64,000 bases of DNA from contig NZ_CP085224.1 of assembly GCF_044803115.1 (NCBI RefSeq), positions 2,232,001 through 2,296,000 of the forward strand. The letters run 5' to 3'. Positions 7,480-18,782 of this stretch are shown piece after piece. Each line of letters starts with the position of its first letter. The first letter of the stretch is position 1. The notes below the pieces were generated by a model. That model saw only the letters and a list, made by a program, of their open reading frames with translations. It did no database searches and was not told where the DNA came from. Position numbers and translations under genes: made by a program. The DNA comes from Caenispirillum salinarum_A. GTDB lineage: Bacteria; Pseudomonadota; Alphaproteobacteria; Rhodospirillales; Rhodospirillaceae.

Positions 7480-9308
7480 AGAGCACTCTCGATGGCCCAG
7501 ACGACGGTCCAGGGATTGATGCCCCCGACCGGTGCCTCGGCGGTGTTGACGGTCCAGATGTTGCGCCCGTGGGGCAGCATGACATTGGAAACTTCGCGAT
7601 CCGAAAGGTTGCAGACCAGCGACAGCCGCGTGCCGTCATCCAGGGGCCAGCGGGCGGCGATGACGCCGTCGGTGCCCATCTCCGCCCGTGCCCGGCCGCC
7701 CTGGATGCGCGACAGGCGGGGGACGATCTCGTGCTTGCGGACGCTGAGAAGGGCCTTGGTGAAGGCCAGCCGGTCGGCGTGGGCGGGGTCGTTCAGCTCT
7801 GCCCAGCTCAGGCGCGAGGCTTCCATGGTGGCGGGGTCCATGGGGTCGGGGATCTTTTCGCGCGCGGCGGGATCGCGGAACTCGGGGAAACTCTCGAATT
7901 CGGCACGGCGGCCGTTGCGCACGGCCTCGTGCAGGTCCTCGCCGAAGTCGCAGAAGAACAGGAAGGGCGTCTTCGAGCCCCATTCCTCGCCCTGGAACAG
8001 CATGGGAATCGCGGGCATCAGAAGGACGATGCTCTCGGCGGCCTGCACGGCCTCGGGGCTGGCGAGCATGTCGATGCGCTCCCCCATCGCCCGGTTGCCC
8101 ACCTGATCGTGATTTTGCAGGAAGTTGACGAAGCTGGTCGGCGGCAGATGGGCCGACCGTTCGCCGCGGGCCTTGCCGCCGCGGTGCTCGCTGGGCTCGC
8201 CCTGGTAGGCGAAGCCTTCGGCCAGGATGCGCGTCAGATAGCCGGCCGGATCGGCGGCATAGTCGGCATAGTAGCCGCCGCCCTCTCCGGTCAGCAGGCA
8301 GTGCAGGGCGTGGTGGCTGTCGTCGTTCCACTGGGCGATGTAGTGGATGGGCAGGCGGTCCAGCCGATCCAACCGGTTGGCGGCGTTGTCGTCGTTTTCC
8401 AGCACCAGGTGGATGCGGCGCATGTCGTGGCCTTCGCGCGAATGCACGGCCTCGGCGATGCGGGCCAGGATATCCAGGTCGCGCGTGTCCTCGATGGCGT
8501 GAACGGCGTCCAGCCGCAGACCATCGAGATGGAATTCCTCAACCCAGTACAGCGCATTGTGGATGAAGAAGTCGCTCACCCACTTGCCGTGCGGCCCGTC
8601 GAAGGCGATGGCGGCCCCCCAGGGGGTGTGGCGGGAATGGTCGAAGAACTGATCCTTGGCGTAGGCGTGGATGTAGTTCCCTTCCGGCCCGAAGTGGTTG
8701 TAGACCACGTCCAGGAACACCATCAGCCCGCGCGCGTGGCAGGCGTCCACCAGGGCCTTCAGGTCGTCGGGACGGCCATAGGAGTCATCCGGCGCGAACA
8801 GGCCGACGCCGTCATAGCCCCAGTCCCGTTCGCCGGGGAAGGCGTTGACGGGCATCAGTTCGACCGCCGTGATGCCCAGGTCCACCAGATAGTCCAGCCT
8901 GTCGATGGCGGCGCGGAAGGTGCCCTCGGGCGTGAAGGTGCCGATGTGCAGTTCGTACAGCACCACCTCTTCCCAGGGGCGGCCTTCCCAGTCCTTGTCG
9001 GTCCAGGGGAAACCCATGGGGTCGATGACCTCCGACGGCCCGTGCACGCCTTCCGGCTGGAAGCGGCTGACGGGGTCGGGGACCTTCAGGCCGTCGGGCA
9101 GCTTCCAGCGGTAGCGGGTGCCTTGCACGACACCGTCCTCGAGGGTCTCGAACCAGCCGTCGTGACTGTCGTGCAGGTGAACCTCGCGCTCCGGTCCCGG
9201 CCCCTCGATGCACAGCGTGACCGCATCCACGCCCGGCGCCCACAGGCGGAAGCGGCAGCCGTCGGGGGTCAATTCGGCGCCGAAGGGCATGGGGTGATGG
9301 TCACGCAT
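7476..9308 (-). CDS. treZ: Malto-oligosyltrehalose trehalohydrolase
   Basis: TreZ cleaves trehalose from malto-oligosyltrehalose made by TreY. I start it at ATG 9308 (MRDHHPMPFGAEL), with AAGGAG about 11 bases upstream; an upstream in-frame extension of 21 codons looks unlike protein. The product is 610 residues. It has an N-terminal immunoglobulin-like domain (FRLWAPGVDAVTL, about 18-100), then a GH13 barrel with DGLRLDAVHAIED (nucleophile about 264), LVLENDDN (acid/base Glu about 302) and FLQNHDQVGNRAMGER (Asp about 399). The NHDQ-GNRA motif is characteristic of TreZ. It sits between glgB and treY. Confidence 0.95.
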   Translation of the reverse strand: MRDHHPMPFGAELTPDGCRFRLWAPGVDAVTLCIEGPGPEREVHLHDSHDGWFETLEDGVVQGTRYRWKLPDGLKVPDPVSRFQPEGVHGPSEVIDPMGFPWTDKDWEGRPWEEVVLYELHIGTFTPEGTFRAAIDRLDYLVDLGITAVELMPVNAFPGERDWGYDGVGLFAPDDSYGRPDDLKALVDACHARGLMVFLDVVYNHFGPEGNYIHAYAKDQFFDHSRHTPWGAAIAFDGPHGKWVSDFFIHNALYWVEEFHLDGLRLDAVHAIEDTRDLDILARIAEAVHSREGHDMRRIHLVLENDDNAANRLDRLDRLPIHYIAQWNDDSHHALHCLLTGEGGGYYADYAADPAGYLTRILAEGFAYQGEPSEHRGGKARGERSAHLPPTSFVNFLQNHDQVGNRAMGERIDMLASPEAVQAAESIVLLMPAIPMLFQGEEWGSKTPFLFFCDFGEDLHEAVRNGRRAEFESFPEFRDPAAREKIPDPMDPATMEASRLSWAELNDPAHADRLAFTKALLSVRKHEIVPRLSRIQGGRARAEMGTDGVIAARWPLDDGTRLSLVCNLSDREVSNVMLPHGRNIWTVNTAEAPVGGINPWTVVWAIESAL

Positions 9309-9375
9309 GGATACCGGTCTCCTTCGTCCTTGATGTCGGAACCGGCGGCCGCGCGCGGCGGCCGCCGTCACTGCC

Positions 9376-11616
9376 CTAGGAACGCTCGGGGGTCAGGAAG
9401 AGTGTCCCGAGCGGCGGCAAGGTGAGGTTGAGCGAGTAGGGCCGCCCGTGGTGCTCCACGGCGTCGGCTTCCAGGCCCTCGCCATTGCCGCAGTCGCTGC
9501 CGCCGTAGATGGCGGCGTCGGTGTTGATGCGCTGGCGCCAGAAGCCGCCGCAGGGCACGCCGATGCGGTACCCCTCGTGCGCCAGTGGCGTCAGGTTGGA
9601 AACCACCAGCACCCACTGCGGATCATCCACCTCGTCCTCCGGCCCCACCTTGCGCAGGAAGCTGAAGATGGAGTTGTCGACGTCCGACGCATCCACCCAC
9701 TCGAAGCCCTGCCACTCGAAGTCGCGGTGGTGCAGGGCGGGCAGGGCCTTGATGGTGTGGTTGAGGTCGCGCACCAGCCGTTGCAGGCCGGCGTGCTTGT
9801 TGCCGTCCTCGATCAGGTGCCAGTCCAGGCCCTTGTCGTGGTTCCACTCTGCCCACTGGCCGAACTCGCCGCCCATGAACAGAAGCTTCTTGCCGGGATG
9901 CCCGTACATGAAGCCGTAGTAGGCGCGCAGGTTGGCGAACTTCTGCCACTCGTCGCCGGTCATCTTGCCGATCATTGAGCCTTTCCCGTGCACCACTTCA
10001 TCGTGGGACAGCGGCAGCACGAAGTTCTCGTTGAAGGCGTAGAGCAGGCCGAAGGTCAGCTGGTTGTGGTGGTAGCGGCGGTGGATGGGGTCCTTGTTGA
10101 AGTACTGCAGGGTGTCGTGCATCCAGCCCATGTTCCACTTGTAGCCGAAGCCGAGACCGCCCAGGTACACGGGCCGGCTGACCATGGGCCAGGCGGTGGA
10201 TTCCTCGGCCAGTGTCACGGCGCCGCGGCCCTCGGCGTAGATCAGTTCGTTCATGCGGCGCAGGAAGGCGATGGCGTCCAGGTTCTCGTTGCCGCCGTAC
10301 TGGTTGGGAATCCACTGCCCTTCCTCGCGCGAGTAGTCGAGGTAGAGCATGGAGGCCACGGCATCGACGCGCAGACCGTCGATGTGGAAGTACTCGATCC
10401 AGAACATGGCGTTGGCGAGCAGAAAATTCTGCACCTCGCGCCGGCCATAGTTGTAGATCAGGGTATCCCAGTCCATGTGCATGCCCTGGCGCGGGTCGGC
10501 GTGCTCATAGAGGTGGGTGCCGTCGAAGAAGCCCAGGCCGTGGGCGTCGGTGGGGAAGTGGCCCGGCACCCAGTCGATGATGACGCCGATGCCCTCGCGG
10601 TGACAGACGTCCACGAAGTAGGCGAAGTCGCGCGGGTTGCCGAACCGGCTGGTGGGCGCGAACAGGCCGATGGGCTGATAACCCCACGAGCCGTCGAAGG
10701 GAAACTCGTGGACCGGCAGCACCTCGATGTGCGTGTAGCCCATGTCGCGCACGTAGGGCACCAGCGTTTCCGCCAGTTCCCGATAACTGTAGTAGCGGTT
10801 TCCGTCTTCGTGCCGCTTCCACGAGCCCAGGTGGACCTCGTAGATGCTCATGGGCTCGTGGAGCGTCTGGTTGTCCTTGAGCTTGCGCTCGCGCTCGGCG
10901 ATCCAGTCGTGGTCCGTCCACTCAAGCTGCGGCGTGCCGTGGACGATGGACGACGTGGCCGGCGGATGCTCGCAATAGAAGGCGTAGGGGTCCAGCTTCA
11001 GCGGCAGCAGATGGCCGTGGGCGCCCAGGATCTCGAACTTGTACAGCTCGCCCACCGTCATGCCGGGCATGAAGATTTCCCACGTCCCGCACTCCTGGCG
11101 CAGGCGCATGGGATTGACGCGGCCGTCCCAGTTGTTGAACGGGCCGACCAGCGACACGCGCTTGGCGTTGGGCGCCCAGACGGCGAAGGAAATGCCCTTC
11201 ACGCCGTCCATCTCGGTGGGATGGGCGCCCAGCTTCTCGAAGGCGCGCAGGTGGTTGCCCTCGGCCAGCAGGTGGACGTCCAGTTCGCCCAGCACGTAGC
11301 CGAAGCTGTAGACGTCATGGAACTCCACCGGCGCGCCGTCCTGGGGCGTGGCACGCAGGCGGTAGCGGAAGCGGTCCGTCCGGGCGCCGCAGACGCCGGC
11401 GAAGAAGCCGGCGTCGTGAATCTGTTCCAGCGGCGTCACTTCGGTGCCGTCGGCGGCGTCGATCACCGTGACCTCTTTCGCCCACGGCAGGAAGGCGCGC
11501 ACCTCGACGGGCTTGCCGCCGCCCCCGTGCATGCCGAGGACGGCGAAGGGGTCGCCGTGGTCGCCGCGCACGATGGAGTCGATGGCGGGGCGCTCGACGG
11601 TCAAAGTCCTGGTCAT
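9376..11616 (-). CDS. glgB: 1,4-alpha-glucan branching enzyme
   Basis: GlgB makes alpha-1,6 branches in alpha-glucan. 746 residues from ATG 11616, which has GAGGAA at a normal distance; an ATG four codons earlier overlaps the treS stop (ATGA) but has its GGAGG too close. There are two N-terminal beta domains: N1 (DPFAVLGMHGG, about 20-110) and N2/CBM48 (ISFAVWAPNAKRVSLVGPFN, about 140-230). The GH13 catalytic barrel carries DGLRVDAVASML (nucleophile about 415), LAEESTAWP (Glu about 471) and LPLSHDEVVHGKGS (Asp about 536). Length and residue spacing match E. coli GlgB. In a GlgE pathway the enzyme branches the linear glucan made by GlgE. Confidence 0.96.
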   Translation of the reverse strand: MTRTLTVERPAIDSIVRGDHGDPFAVLGMHGGGGKPVEVRAFLPWAKEVTVIDAADGTEVTPLEQIHDAGFFAGVCGARTDRFRYRLRATPQDGAPVEFHDVYSFGYVLGELDVHLLAEGNHLRAFEKLGAHPTEMDGVKGISFAVWAPNAKRVSLVGPFNNWDGRVNPMRLRQECGTWEIFMPGMTVGELYKFEILGAHGHLLPLKLDPYAFYCEHPPATSSIVHGTPQLEWTDHDWIAERERKLKDNQTLHEPMSIYEVHLGSWKRHEDGNRYYSYRELAETLVPYVRDMGYTHIEVLPVHEFPFDGSWGYQPIGLFAPTSRFGNPRDFAYFVDVCHREGIGVIIDWVPGHFPTDAHGLGFFDGTHLYEHADPRQGMHMDWDTLIYNYGRREVQNFLLANAMFWIEYFHIDGLRVDAVASMLYLDYSREEGQWIPNQYGGNENLDAIAFLRRMNELIYAEGRGAVTLAEESTAWPMVSRPVYLGGLGFGYKWNMGWMHDTLQYFNKDPIHRRYHHNQLTFGLLYAFNENFVLPLSHDEVVHGKGSMIGKMTGDEWQKFANLRAYYGFMYGHPGKKLLFMGGEFGQWAEWNHDKGLDWHLIEDGNKHAGLQRLVRDLNHTIKALPALHHRDFEWQGFEWVDASDVDNSIFSFLRKVGPEDEVDDPQWVLVVSNLTPLAHEGYRIGVPCGGFWRQRINTDAAIYGGSDCGNGEGLEADAVEHHGRPYSLNLTLPPLGTLFLTPERS

Positions 11617-11624
11617 GGTGTTCC

Positions 11625-14600
11625 TCATTCCTCCGGGGTCTCCGGGACGATCAGGCGCAGCACGCCCTGCAGCGGGATGCCGAGCCAGTCGGGCCGGTTG
11701 GCCACCTCGTAAGCGATTTCGTACAGGGCCTTTTCAAGGGTAAACGCTTCCAGCAGCGTTGCCGCCGTCTCGCCGTCGCCGGGCCAGACCGCGCAGCCCT
11801 CGATGGTCTCGCGGTAGCCGGCCATGAAGGCCGCCACGGTGGAGCGTTCCCAGTCGGCCGCGTATTCGGTCAGGCGATCGAAGGCCTGGTCGTTGAACTC
11901 GGCCTGCTTGAACAGGGCGGCCCAGGCGGCGTAGTTGAACGACCGCAGCATGCCGGCGACGTCCTTGAGCGCCGAGTTCTTGGAGCGGCGTTCCTCCAGC
12001 TTGCGCGTCGGCTCGCCCTCGAAGTCCAGGAAGACCCAGTCGTTGTGGGCGACCAGCACCTGACCCAGGTGGAAGTCGCCGTGGAAGCGGGTCTTCACCA
12101 GGCTGTCTGCGCCCTCGGACGACAGCTTGCGCAGGCGCTCGATGCGGCCCTCGATCTGCCACCAGCTGTCGAACAGGGCGTCGCAGAGGGCCTGTTCCTC
12201 TTCCGGCAGATCGGCATGGGCGCGTTCGAGCATGGCGCGCGCCTGCTCCGCCTGTTTGCGCAGGCCGTCCGCCCAGGCCTCGAAGTCGGCGTCGGTGGCG
12301 GGCTCGGGCTGGAAGGCGGGCAGGCCGCTGTCCAGGGCGAAGGCCTTGTGCATCTCGGCGACGCGGTTGCCCAACAGCGTCATGAGGGCCAGGAAGTACT
12401 CGTGATGCCCGGTGTCCTCGTCGGCGGCTTCCGGCGAGGCGAGCAGGGCCTCTTCCATCACGCGGTCCAGGTAGTCCTGGGTGTAGCTCCAGCCGTCGCC
12501 CTGGTTTCGAATGAAGCCCTGCAGCACGGCCAGCGCCGTCTCGCGGCCGCCGCTGTCCTTCATCACCACGCTGCCGTACAGCGGCGGGATGTGTTCGAAC
12601 TGCGCCACATCGGTCAGGTAGGCGCCCACCTCGATTTCGGGATGGATGCCCTGTTCCAGCCGGCGCAGCACCTTCATCACCATGGCGTCACCAACCATGA
12701 CGGAGGTGTTGGACTGCTCGCGCGCCAGGCGCTTGACCTCGTCGGCGCGGTTGAGCGTGATCTCCTTGCCCGTCTCGGTCGGCCGGAAGCTCACCGAGCC
12801 GCCGACGCCCGTGTCGATGTCGCGGCCCTCCAGCATGGCCTCGACCATGGCGTGGGTGAAGGCGGGGTCGGCAGTGGCGTCGTGCAGGGCGCCCACCTGC
12901 GGCCCGCGCCGCACCTTGGCGATGGTGAAGGGCGCCAGACGCTGGAACGGATCGTCGCTGCGCGTCTCCCACGCTATGGACAGCGGCAGGAAGTAGTCGT
13001 TGGGTTTTCCCGCCCGCGTGTTGATGGTGTAGGTGGGCAGCAGGAATTCCGTGTTCTCGTGCTTGAGAATGGCGTGGTCGGAGCCCGTGGCTTCCGTGAT
13101 GGCGTCGTCCTTGGCGGCGAACCAGCGCTGGTTGGGCAGGAAGCCCTTCAGGATCTGGCTTTCCACCATCTCCTTGTTGCGCTCCGCGATGACGCCCTCG
13201 ATGCCGTTGGCCAGCACCAGCGTCATGAATTCGGGCATGGACTGGACCCACTCGGTGTGCCAGCCCGGCGCCTCGGCCTCGTCGGCCAGGAGGAACCAGT
13301 AGAAGCCGTAGGCGGGCAGGGTGAGCAGGTAGGGCATCTCGCCCACCGGCGGGAAGGCCGAGCGGCCCATCAGTTCCACCGGAACGCGGCCCCCGTATTC
13401 ATGCAGGTCCAGTTCCACGGCCTGGGGCGCGCGGCTCATGTTGGCGACGCAGAGGATGCTTTCGCCCTCAAACTCGCGCAGGTAGGCCAGAACCTTGCGG
13501 TTGCCGGGGTAGAGGAACTTCAGTTCGCCGCGCCCGAAGCTCTTGTGCATCTTGCGCACGTTGATCAGCCGGCGCATCCAGTTGAGCAGGCTCGACGGGC
13601 TGCGCGCCTGGGCCTCCACGTTGACCGAGGTATAGCCGTACACCGGGTCCATGACGCAGGGCAGGTACAGCTTGGCCGGGTCGCACTTGGAGAACCCGGC
13701 GTTGCGGTCGGGGCTCCACTGCATGGGCGTGCGCACGGCATCGCGGTCGCCCAGGTAGATGTTGTCGCCCATGCCCAGTTCGTCGCCGTAATAGACGATG
13801 GGCGTGCCCGGCATGGACATGAGCAGGCTGTTCAGCACCTCGATCTTGCGGCGGTCGTTGTCGACCAGCGGCGCCAGGCGGCGGCGAATGCCCAGGTTGA
13901 TGCGGGCGCGCGGGTCCATGGCGTAGAAGTTCCACAGATAGTCGCGCTCCCGGTCGGTGACCATTTCCAGCGTCAACTCATCGTGGTTGCGCAGGAAAAT
14001 GGCCCACTGCGACGTGTCGGGAATGTCCGGCGTCTGGCGCATGATGTCGGTGATGGGCAGACGGTCCTCCTGCGCCAGCGCCATGTACATGCGCGGCATC
14101 AGGGGGAAATGGAACGCCATGTTGCACTCGTCGCCCTCGCCCTCGCCGAAATAGGGCAGCACGTCCTCGGGCCACTGGTTGGCTTCGCCCAGGAACATGC
14201 GGCCGGGGAAGTTCTCGTCCACCCAGGCGCGCAACTGCTTGATGACCTCGTGGGTCTCGGGAAGGTTCTCGTTGTTGGTGCCGTCGCGTTCGATCAGGTA
14301 GGGGATGGCGTCCAGGCGCATTCCGTCGACGCCGGCCTCGAACCAGAACTTCATCACCTTGGTGATCTCGTCGAACACCGCCGGGTTGTCCCAGTTCAGG
14401 TCCGGCTGGTGGCTGAAGAAGCGGTGCCAGTAGTACTGCCCGGCCACCGGGTCCCACGTCCAGTTGGACGGTTCGGTGTCCAGGAAGATGATGCGCGTGC
14501 CTTCATAGTACTTGTCGGTGTCGGACCAGACATAGAAGTTCCGCCACTTTGAACCCTTCTTGGCGTGACGCGACTTCTGGAACCACGGGTGCTGGTCCGA

Positions 14601-14918
14601 GGTGTGGTTGATGACCAGTTCGGTGATGACCTTCAGGTCGCGCTTGTGGGCCTCCTTCACGAAGTTGCGGAAGTCCCGCATGCTGCCGTAGCGAGGGTTC
14701 ACCGCCTTGTAGTCGGCGATGTCGTAGCCGTCGTCGCGCAGGGGGCTGGGATAGAAGGGCAGGATCCAGACGGCGGTCACGCCCAGGTCCACCATGTAAT
14801 CCAGTTTTTGGGTCAGACCCTTGAAGTCCCCGATGCCGTCGTCGGTGGCGTCGTGGAAGGCCTTTACGTGGGCCTGGTAGATAATGGCGTCCTTGTACCA
14901 GAGCGGATCGTCGGTCAT
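11625..14918 (-). CDS. treS: Trehalose synthase / maltokinase fusion (TreS-Mak)
   Basis: A 1097-residue two-domain protein. The N-terminal GH13 half (about 1-545) interconverts maltose and trehalose. It opens with WYKDAIIYQAHVKAF and shows GMRLDAIPYLIERDGT (Asp about 200), FLGEANQWPEDV (Glu about 241) and FLRNHDELTLEM (Asp about 311). The C-terminal half (about 560-1097) is a maltokinase: LKGFLPNQRWFAAKD marks its start, and the kinase-type HGDFHLGQVL (about 944) and FLDFEGEP (about 962) carry catalytic and metal residues. The fusion channels trehalose via maltose to maltose-1-phosphate, the donor for GlgE just upstream. The ribosome-binding site is GGGGA. Its stop overlaps an alternative glgB start. 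Confidence 0.96.
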   Translation of the reverse strand: MTDDPLWYKDAIIYQAHVKAFHDATDDGIGDFKGLTQKLDYMVDLGVTAVWILPFYPSPLRDDGYDIADYKAVNPRYGSMRDFRNFVKEAHKRDLKVITELVINHTSDQHPWFQKSRHAKKGSKWRNFYVWSDTDKYYEGTRIIFLDTEPSNWTWDPVAGQYYWHRFFSHQPDLNWDNPAVFDEITKVMKFWFEAGVDGMRLDAIPYLIERDGTNNENLPETHEVIKQLRAWVDENFPGRMFLGEANQWPEDVLPYFGEGEGDECNMAFHFPLMPRMYMALAQEDRLPITDIMRQTPDIPDTSQWAIFLRNHDELTLEMVTDRERDYLWNFYAMDPRARINLGIRRRLAPLVDNDRRKIEVLNSLLMSMPGTPIVYYGDELGMGDNIYLGDRDAVRTPMQWSPDRNAGFSKCDPAKLYLPCVMDPVYGYTSVNVEAQARSPSSLLNWMRRLINVRKMHKSFGRGELKFLYPGNRKVLAYLREFEGESILCVANMSRAPQAVELDLHEYGGRVPVELMGRSAFPPVGEMPYLLTLPAYGFYWFLLADEAEAPGWHTEWVQSMPEFMTLVLANGIEGVIAERNKEMVESQILKGFLPNQRWFAAKDDAITEATGSDHAILKHENTEFLLPTYTINTRAGKPNDYFLPLSIAWETRSDDPFQRLAPFTIAKVRRGPQVGALHDATADPAFTHAMVEAMLEGRDIDTGVGGSVSFRPTETGKEITLNRADEVKRLAREQSNTSVMVGDAMVMKVLRRLEQGIHPEIEVGAYLTDVAQFEHIPPLYGSVVMKDSGGRETALAVLQGFIRNQGDGWSYTQDYLDRVMEEALLASPEAADEDTGHHEYFLALMTLLGNRVAEMHKAFALDSGLPAFQPEPATDADFEAWADGLRKQAEQARAMLERAHADLPEEEQALCDALFDSWWQIEGRIERLRKLSSEGADSLVKTRFHGDFHLGQVLVAHNDWVFLDFEGEPTRKLEERRSKNSALKDVAGMLRSFNYAAWAALFKQAEFNDQAFDRLTEYAADWERSTVAAFMAGYRETIEGCAVWPGDGETAATLLEAFTLEKALYEIAYEVANRPDWLGIPLQGVLRLIVPETPEE

Positions 14919-15016
14919 GGGTGTCCCCGGTCTCGTTCTGAAAATCGGCTGTCGTCAAAAGGGCGGGGCGGCGCGAACGGTCGGTGCCGCCGCTCCCGCG
15001 CAGTCGTCAATGCGCG

Positions 15017-17065
<2,049 letters not shown>

Positions 17066-17135
17066 TCCAGGCTCCCTTGGCTGTGGTTGTCTTGGGCCGA
17101 ACGGTGGCGGTCGAAAAAGGCGGTGGCGGTCGGTA

Positions 17136-18467
17136 TCAGTCGGTGGGGCCGTCGCCGGTGAAGACGCGGATCTCGCCGGCCTTGGCGGTCAGGCCGTCTT
17201 CTCCGGTGCCGGGGCCGCAGCGGCCGCCCGGCGTGACCTCGTGCCCGCGCATGGCGATGCGGGCCAGCGGGTCGGACCCGTCGCCGGCCATCTGCCAGCT
17301 TCCCTTGGGCTCCGGGTTGATGACGGCGAGGCTCCAGTCGCTGCCTTCGGCGTCCTTGCGCAGAAGGCCGGTCACGCCGGTGGGCGACCACACCTGGTAC
17401 TGCGGCCCTTCGCGGTTGAGGGTGGGCACCAGCGCCCGCATCTGGTTGGTCCGCCAGATGAAGTCCGAGATGTCGAACAGCGGTTCCTCCCAGTGCTCGG
17501 GCCGGGTCTCAACCACATGCAGCGGTTCCTTGAAGCCGTACTCGAACCCCATGGGCATCATAACGCCCGTGGAGAAGGTGGCCGTGAACAGGTACAGCGC
17601 CTTGTACTGCTGCTCCACCGCCTTCGCCGACGTCACGCCGCGGTCGGCCAGTTCCTGCCGGAAGCGGGGGGTGTCGTGGCTTTCAGGGAAGCCGACCGAG
17701 GGCGCGATGCCGCGGAAGCGGTTGTACTGGTCCAGCAGCCACGGGCCCTTGAAGTCCCACCACTTGGCGCTGTTGAACAGGAAGTCGAAGCGGGCGGGGC
17801 GCAGGGCCTCCACCTCGTCCTCCCGGCAGCCCAGCGTTTCCGCGAAGAACAGCACGTCGGGGTTGATGGCGTGGGCGGCGTGGTTGACGCCCAGCCAGAT
17901 GTCGGCCGGCACCTTGTAGGCGGCATCGCAGCGGAAGCCGCGCACACCCAGCTTGACGTAGTGCTTCACCACGTCCTGGAAGTACCGCACGAAGCCGTCC
18001 AGTTCCGGCCGCGGCGTGAAGTCGATCTCGGCCAGGTCGCCCCACACCGTGACGTTCTCGGCATTGGCGGGATCGATGGCATAGGGGCTCTGCAGCTCGC
18101 CCTTCTCGTCGCGGGCGTAGAACTCGGGGTGCTGGTGCGTCAGCTCCGCATCCTTGGACGTGTGGTTGAGCACCAGGTCCATCATCACCGACAGGCCGTA
18201 CTTCGCCGCCGAGTCGATGAAGTTCTTCAGCAGGACGTCGTCGGCCTCGTAGGCATTGCCGCGCAGCATGGGGTTCAGGCGGTAGTAGTCCTTCACCGCA
18301 TACAGCGAGCCAGAGAACCCGGGGAAGTGGAACGGGTTCACGTAGATCCAGTTGAAGCCCATCTGGGCAATGCGGGGCAGGTGGCGCTGCCAGTCATGGA
18401 TGGGGCCGGCCAGCAGCGGGAACAGATTGTAGATGCGGGGGCCGCGCGGCCCGACGGCGGACGTCAT
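17136..18467 (-). CDS. GH13 alpha-amylase-family hydrolase, first gene of the glgE operon
   Basis: 443 residues, with GGAGG seven bases before the ATG. It lacks the N-terminal beta domains of GlgE/GlgB and opens directly with the barrel (IYNLFPLLAGPIHDWQRHL). Catalytic residues are in place: GVRGFRCDAAYKVP (nucleophile about 178), VLFFAETLG (Glu about 207) and FPESHDTPRF (Asp about 265, with Ser replacing the usual Asn before His-Asp). It should therefore be an active retaining glycosidase or transglycosylase. I cannot assign a substrate. Its place at the head of the glgE/tre operon suggests it trims or makes malto-oligosaccharides for TreY or GlgE. A predicted promoter lies about 40-75 bases upstream. 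Confidence 0.8.
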   Translation of the reverse strand: MTSAVGPRGPRIYNLFPLLAGPIHDWQRHLPRIAQMGFNWIYVNPFHFPGFSGSLYAVKDYYRLNPMLRGNAYEADDVLLKNFIDSAAKYGLSVMMDLVLNHTSKDAELTHQHPEFYARDEKGELQSPYAIDPANAENVTVWGDLAEIDFTPRPELDGFVRYFQDVVKHYVKLGVRGFRCDAAYKVPADIWLGVNHAAHAINPDVLFFAETLGCREDEVEALRPARFDFLFNSAKWWDFKGPWLLDQYNRFRGIAPSVGFPESHDTPRFRQELADRGVTSAKAVEQQYKALYLFTATFSTGVMMPMGFEYGFKEPLHVVETRPEHWEEPLFDISDFIWRTNQMRALVPTLNREGPQYQVWSPTGVTGLLRKDAEGSDWSLAVINPEPKGSWQMAGDGSDPLARIAMRGHEVTPGGRCGPGTGEDGLTAKAGEIRVFTGDGPTD

Positions 18468-18512
18468 GAAATACCTCCGGAACGGGAAAAAGCAGGGCCA
18501 ACCACAATCTCC

Positions 18513-18541
18513 ATGATAGGGCCGGCGGGCGTCCGGGTCAC
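18513..18541 (-). promoter_or_regulatory. Candidate sigma-70 promoter of the glgE/trehalose operon
   Basis: On the minus strand a GTGACC hexamer (18541-18536) and a TATCAT hexamer (18518-18513) are separated by 17 bp. Initiation near 18506 would give a leader of about 40 bases before the GH13 start. The match was made by eye. Confidence 0.45.
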
Positions 18542-18720
18542 GGGGGCGACTGTGAAATCTTCAAACAAATCGCACAAACGGCCGACCAGCGGCGGCGCCC
18601 GACCCGGCCGCCGGCCTTCAAGCCGCTGCCTCGTCGAAACGCCGTTGCGGCGTAACCGGTTGCGCCTGACGGCCGCGCCACCGCCCTGAAGCGGAGCAGC
18701 GTTCCGGCCTTGAAGGGATG

Positions 18721-18749
18721 TTGCGCAGAGACACGAAAATGCGTAGCAT
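18721..18749 (+). promoter_or_regulatory. Candidate promoter for the 18783 gene
   Basis: TTGCGC (18721-18726), 17-bp spacer, TAGCAT (18744-18749). It lies 34 bases before the likely start codon, in the only A/T-richer part of the intergenic region. Confidence 0.4.
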
Positions 18750-18782
18750 CAATTGCGAGAGGACAGGGAGGGACGCAACACC

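Larger units (their letters stand above)
18468..18782. other. Divergent control region, GH13 operon / NERD-like gene
   Basis: This 315-bp stretch holds no convincing gene. It contains the two divergent promoter candidates (18513-18541 minus, 18721-18749 plus) and a G/C-rich middle with short complementary runs but no clear operator or terminator. Confidence 0.5.

Noticed and set aside
12045..14552. Plus-strand open frame of about 835 codons across treS
   Set aside because: Antisense shadow of the TreS-Mak fusion. No ribosome-binding site and no recognisable motif.
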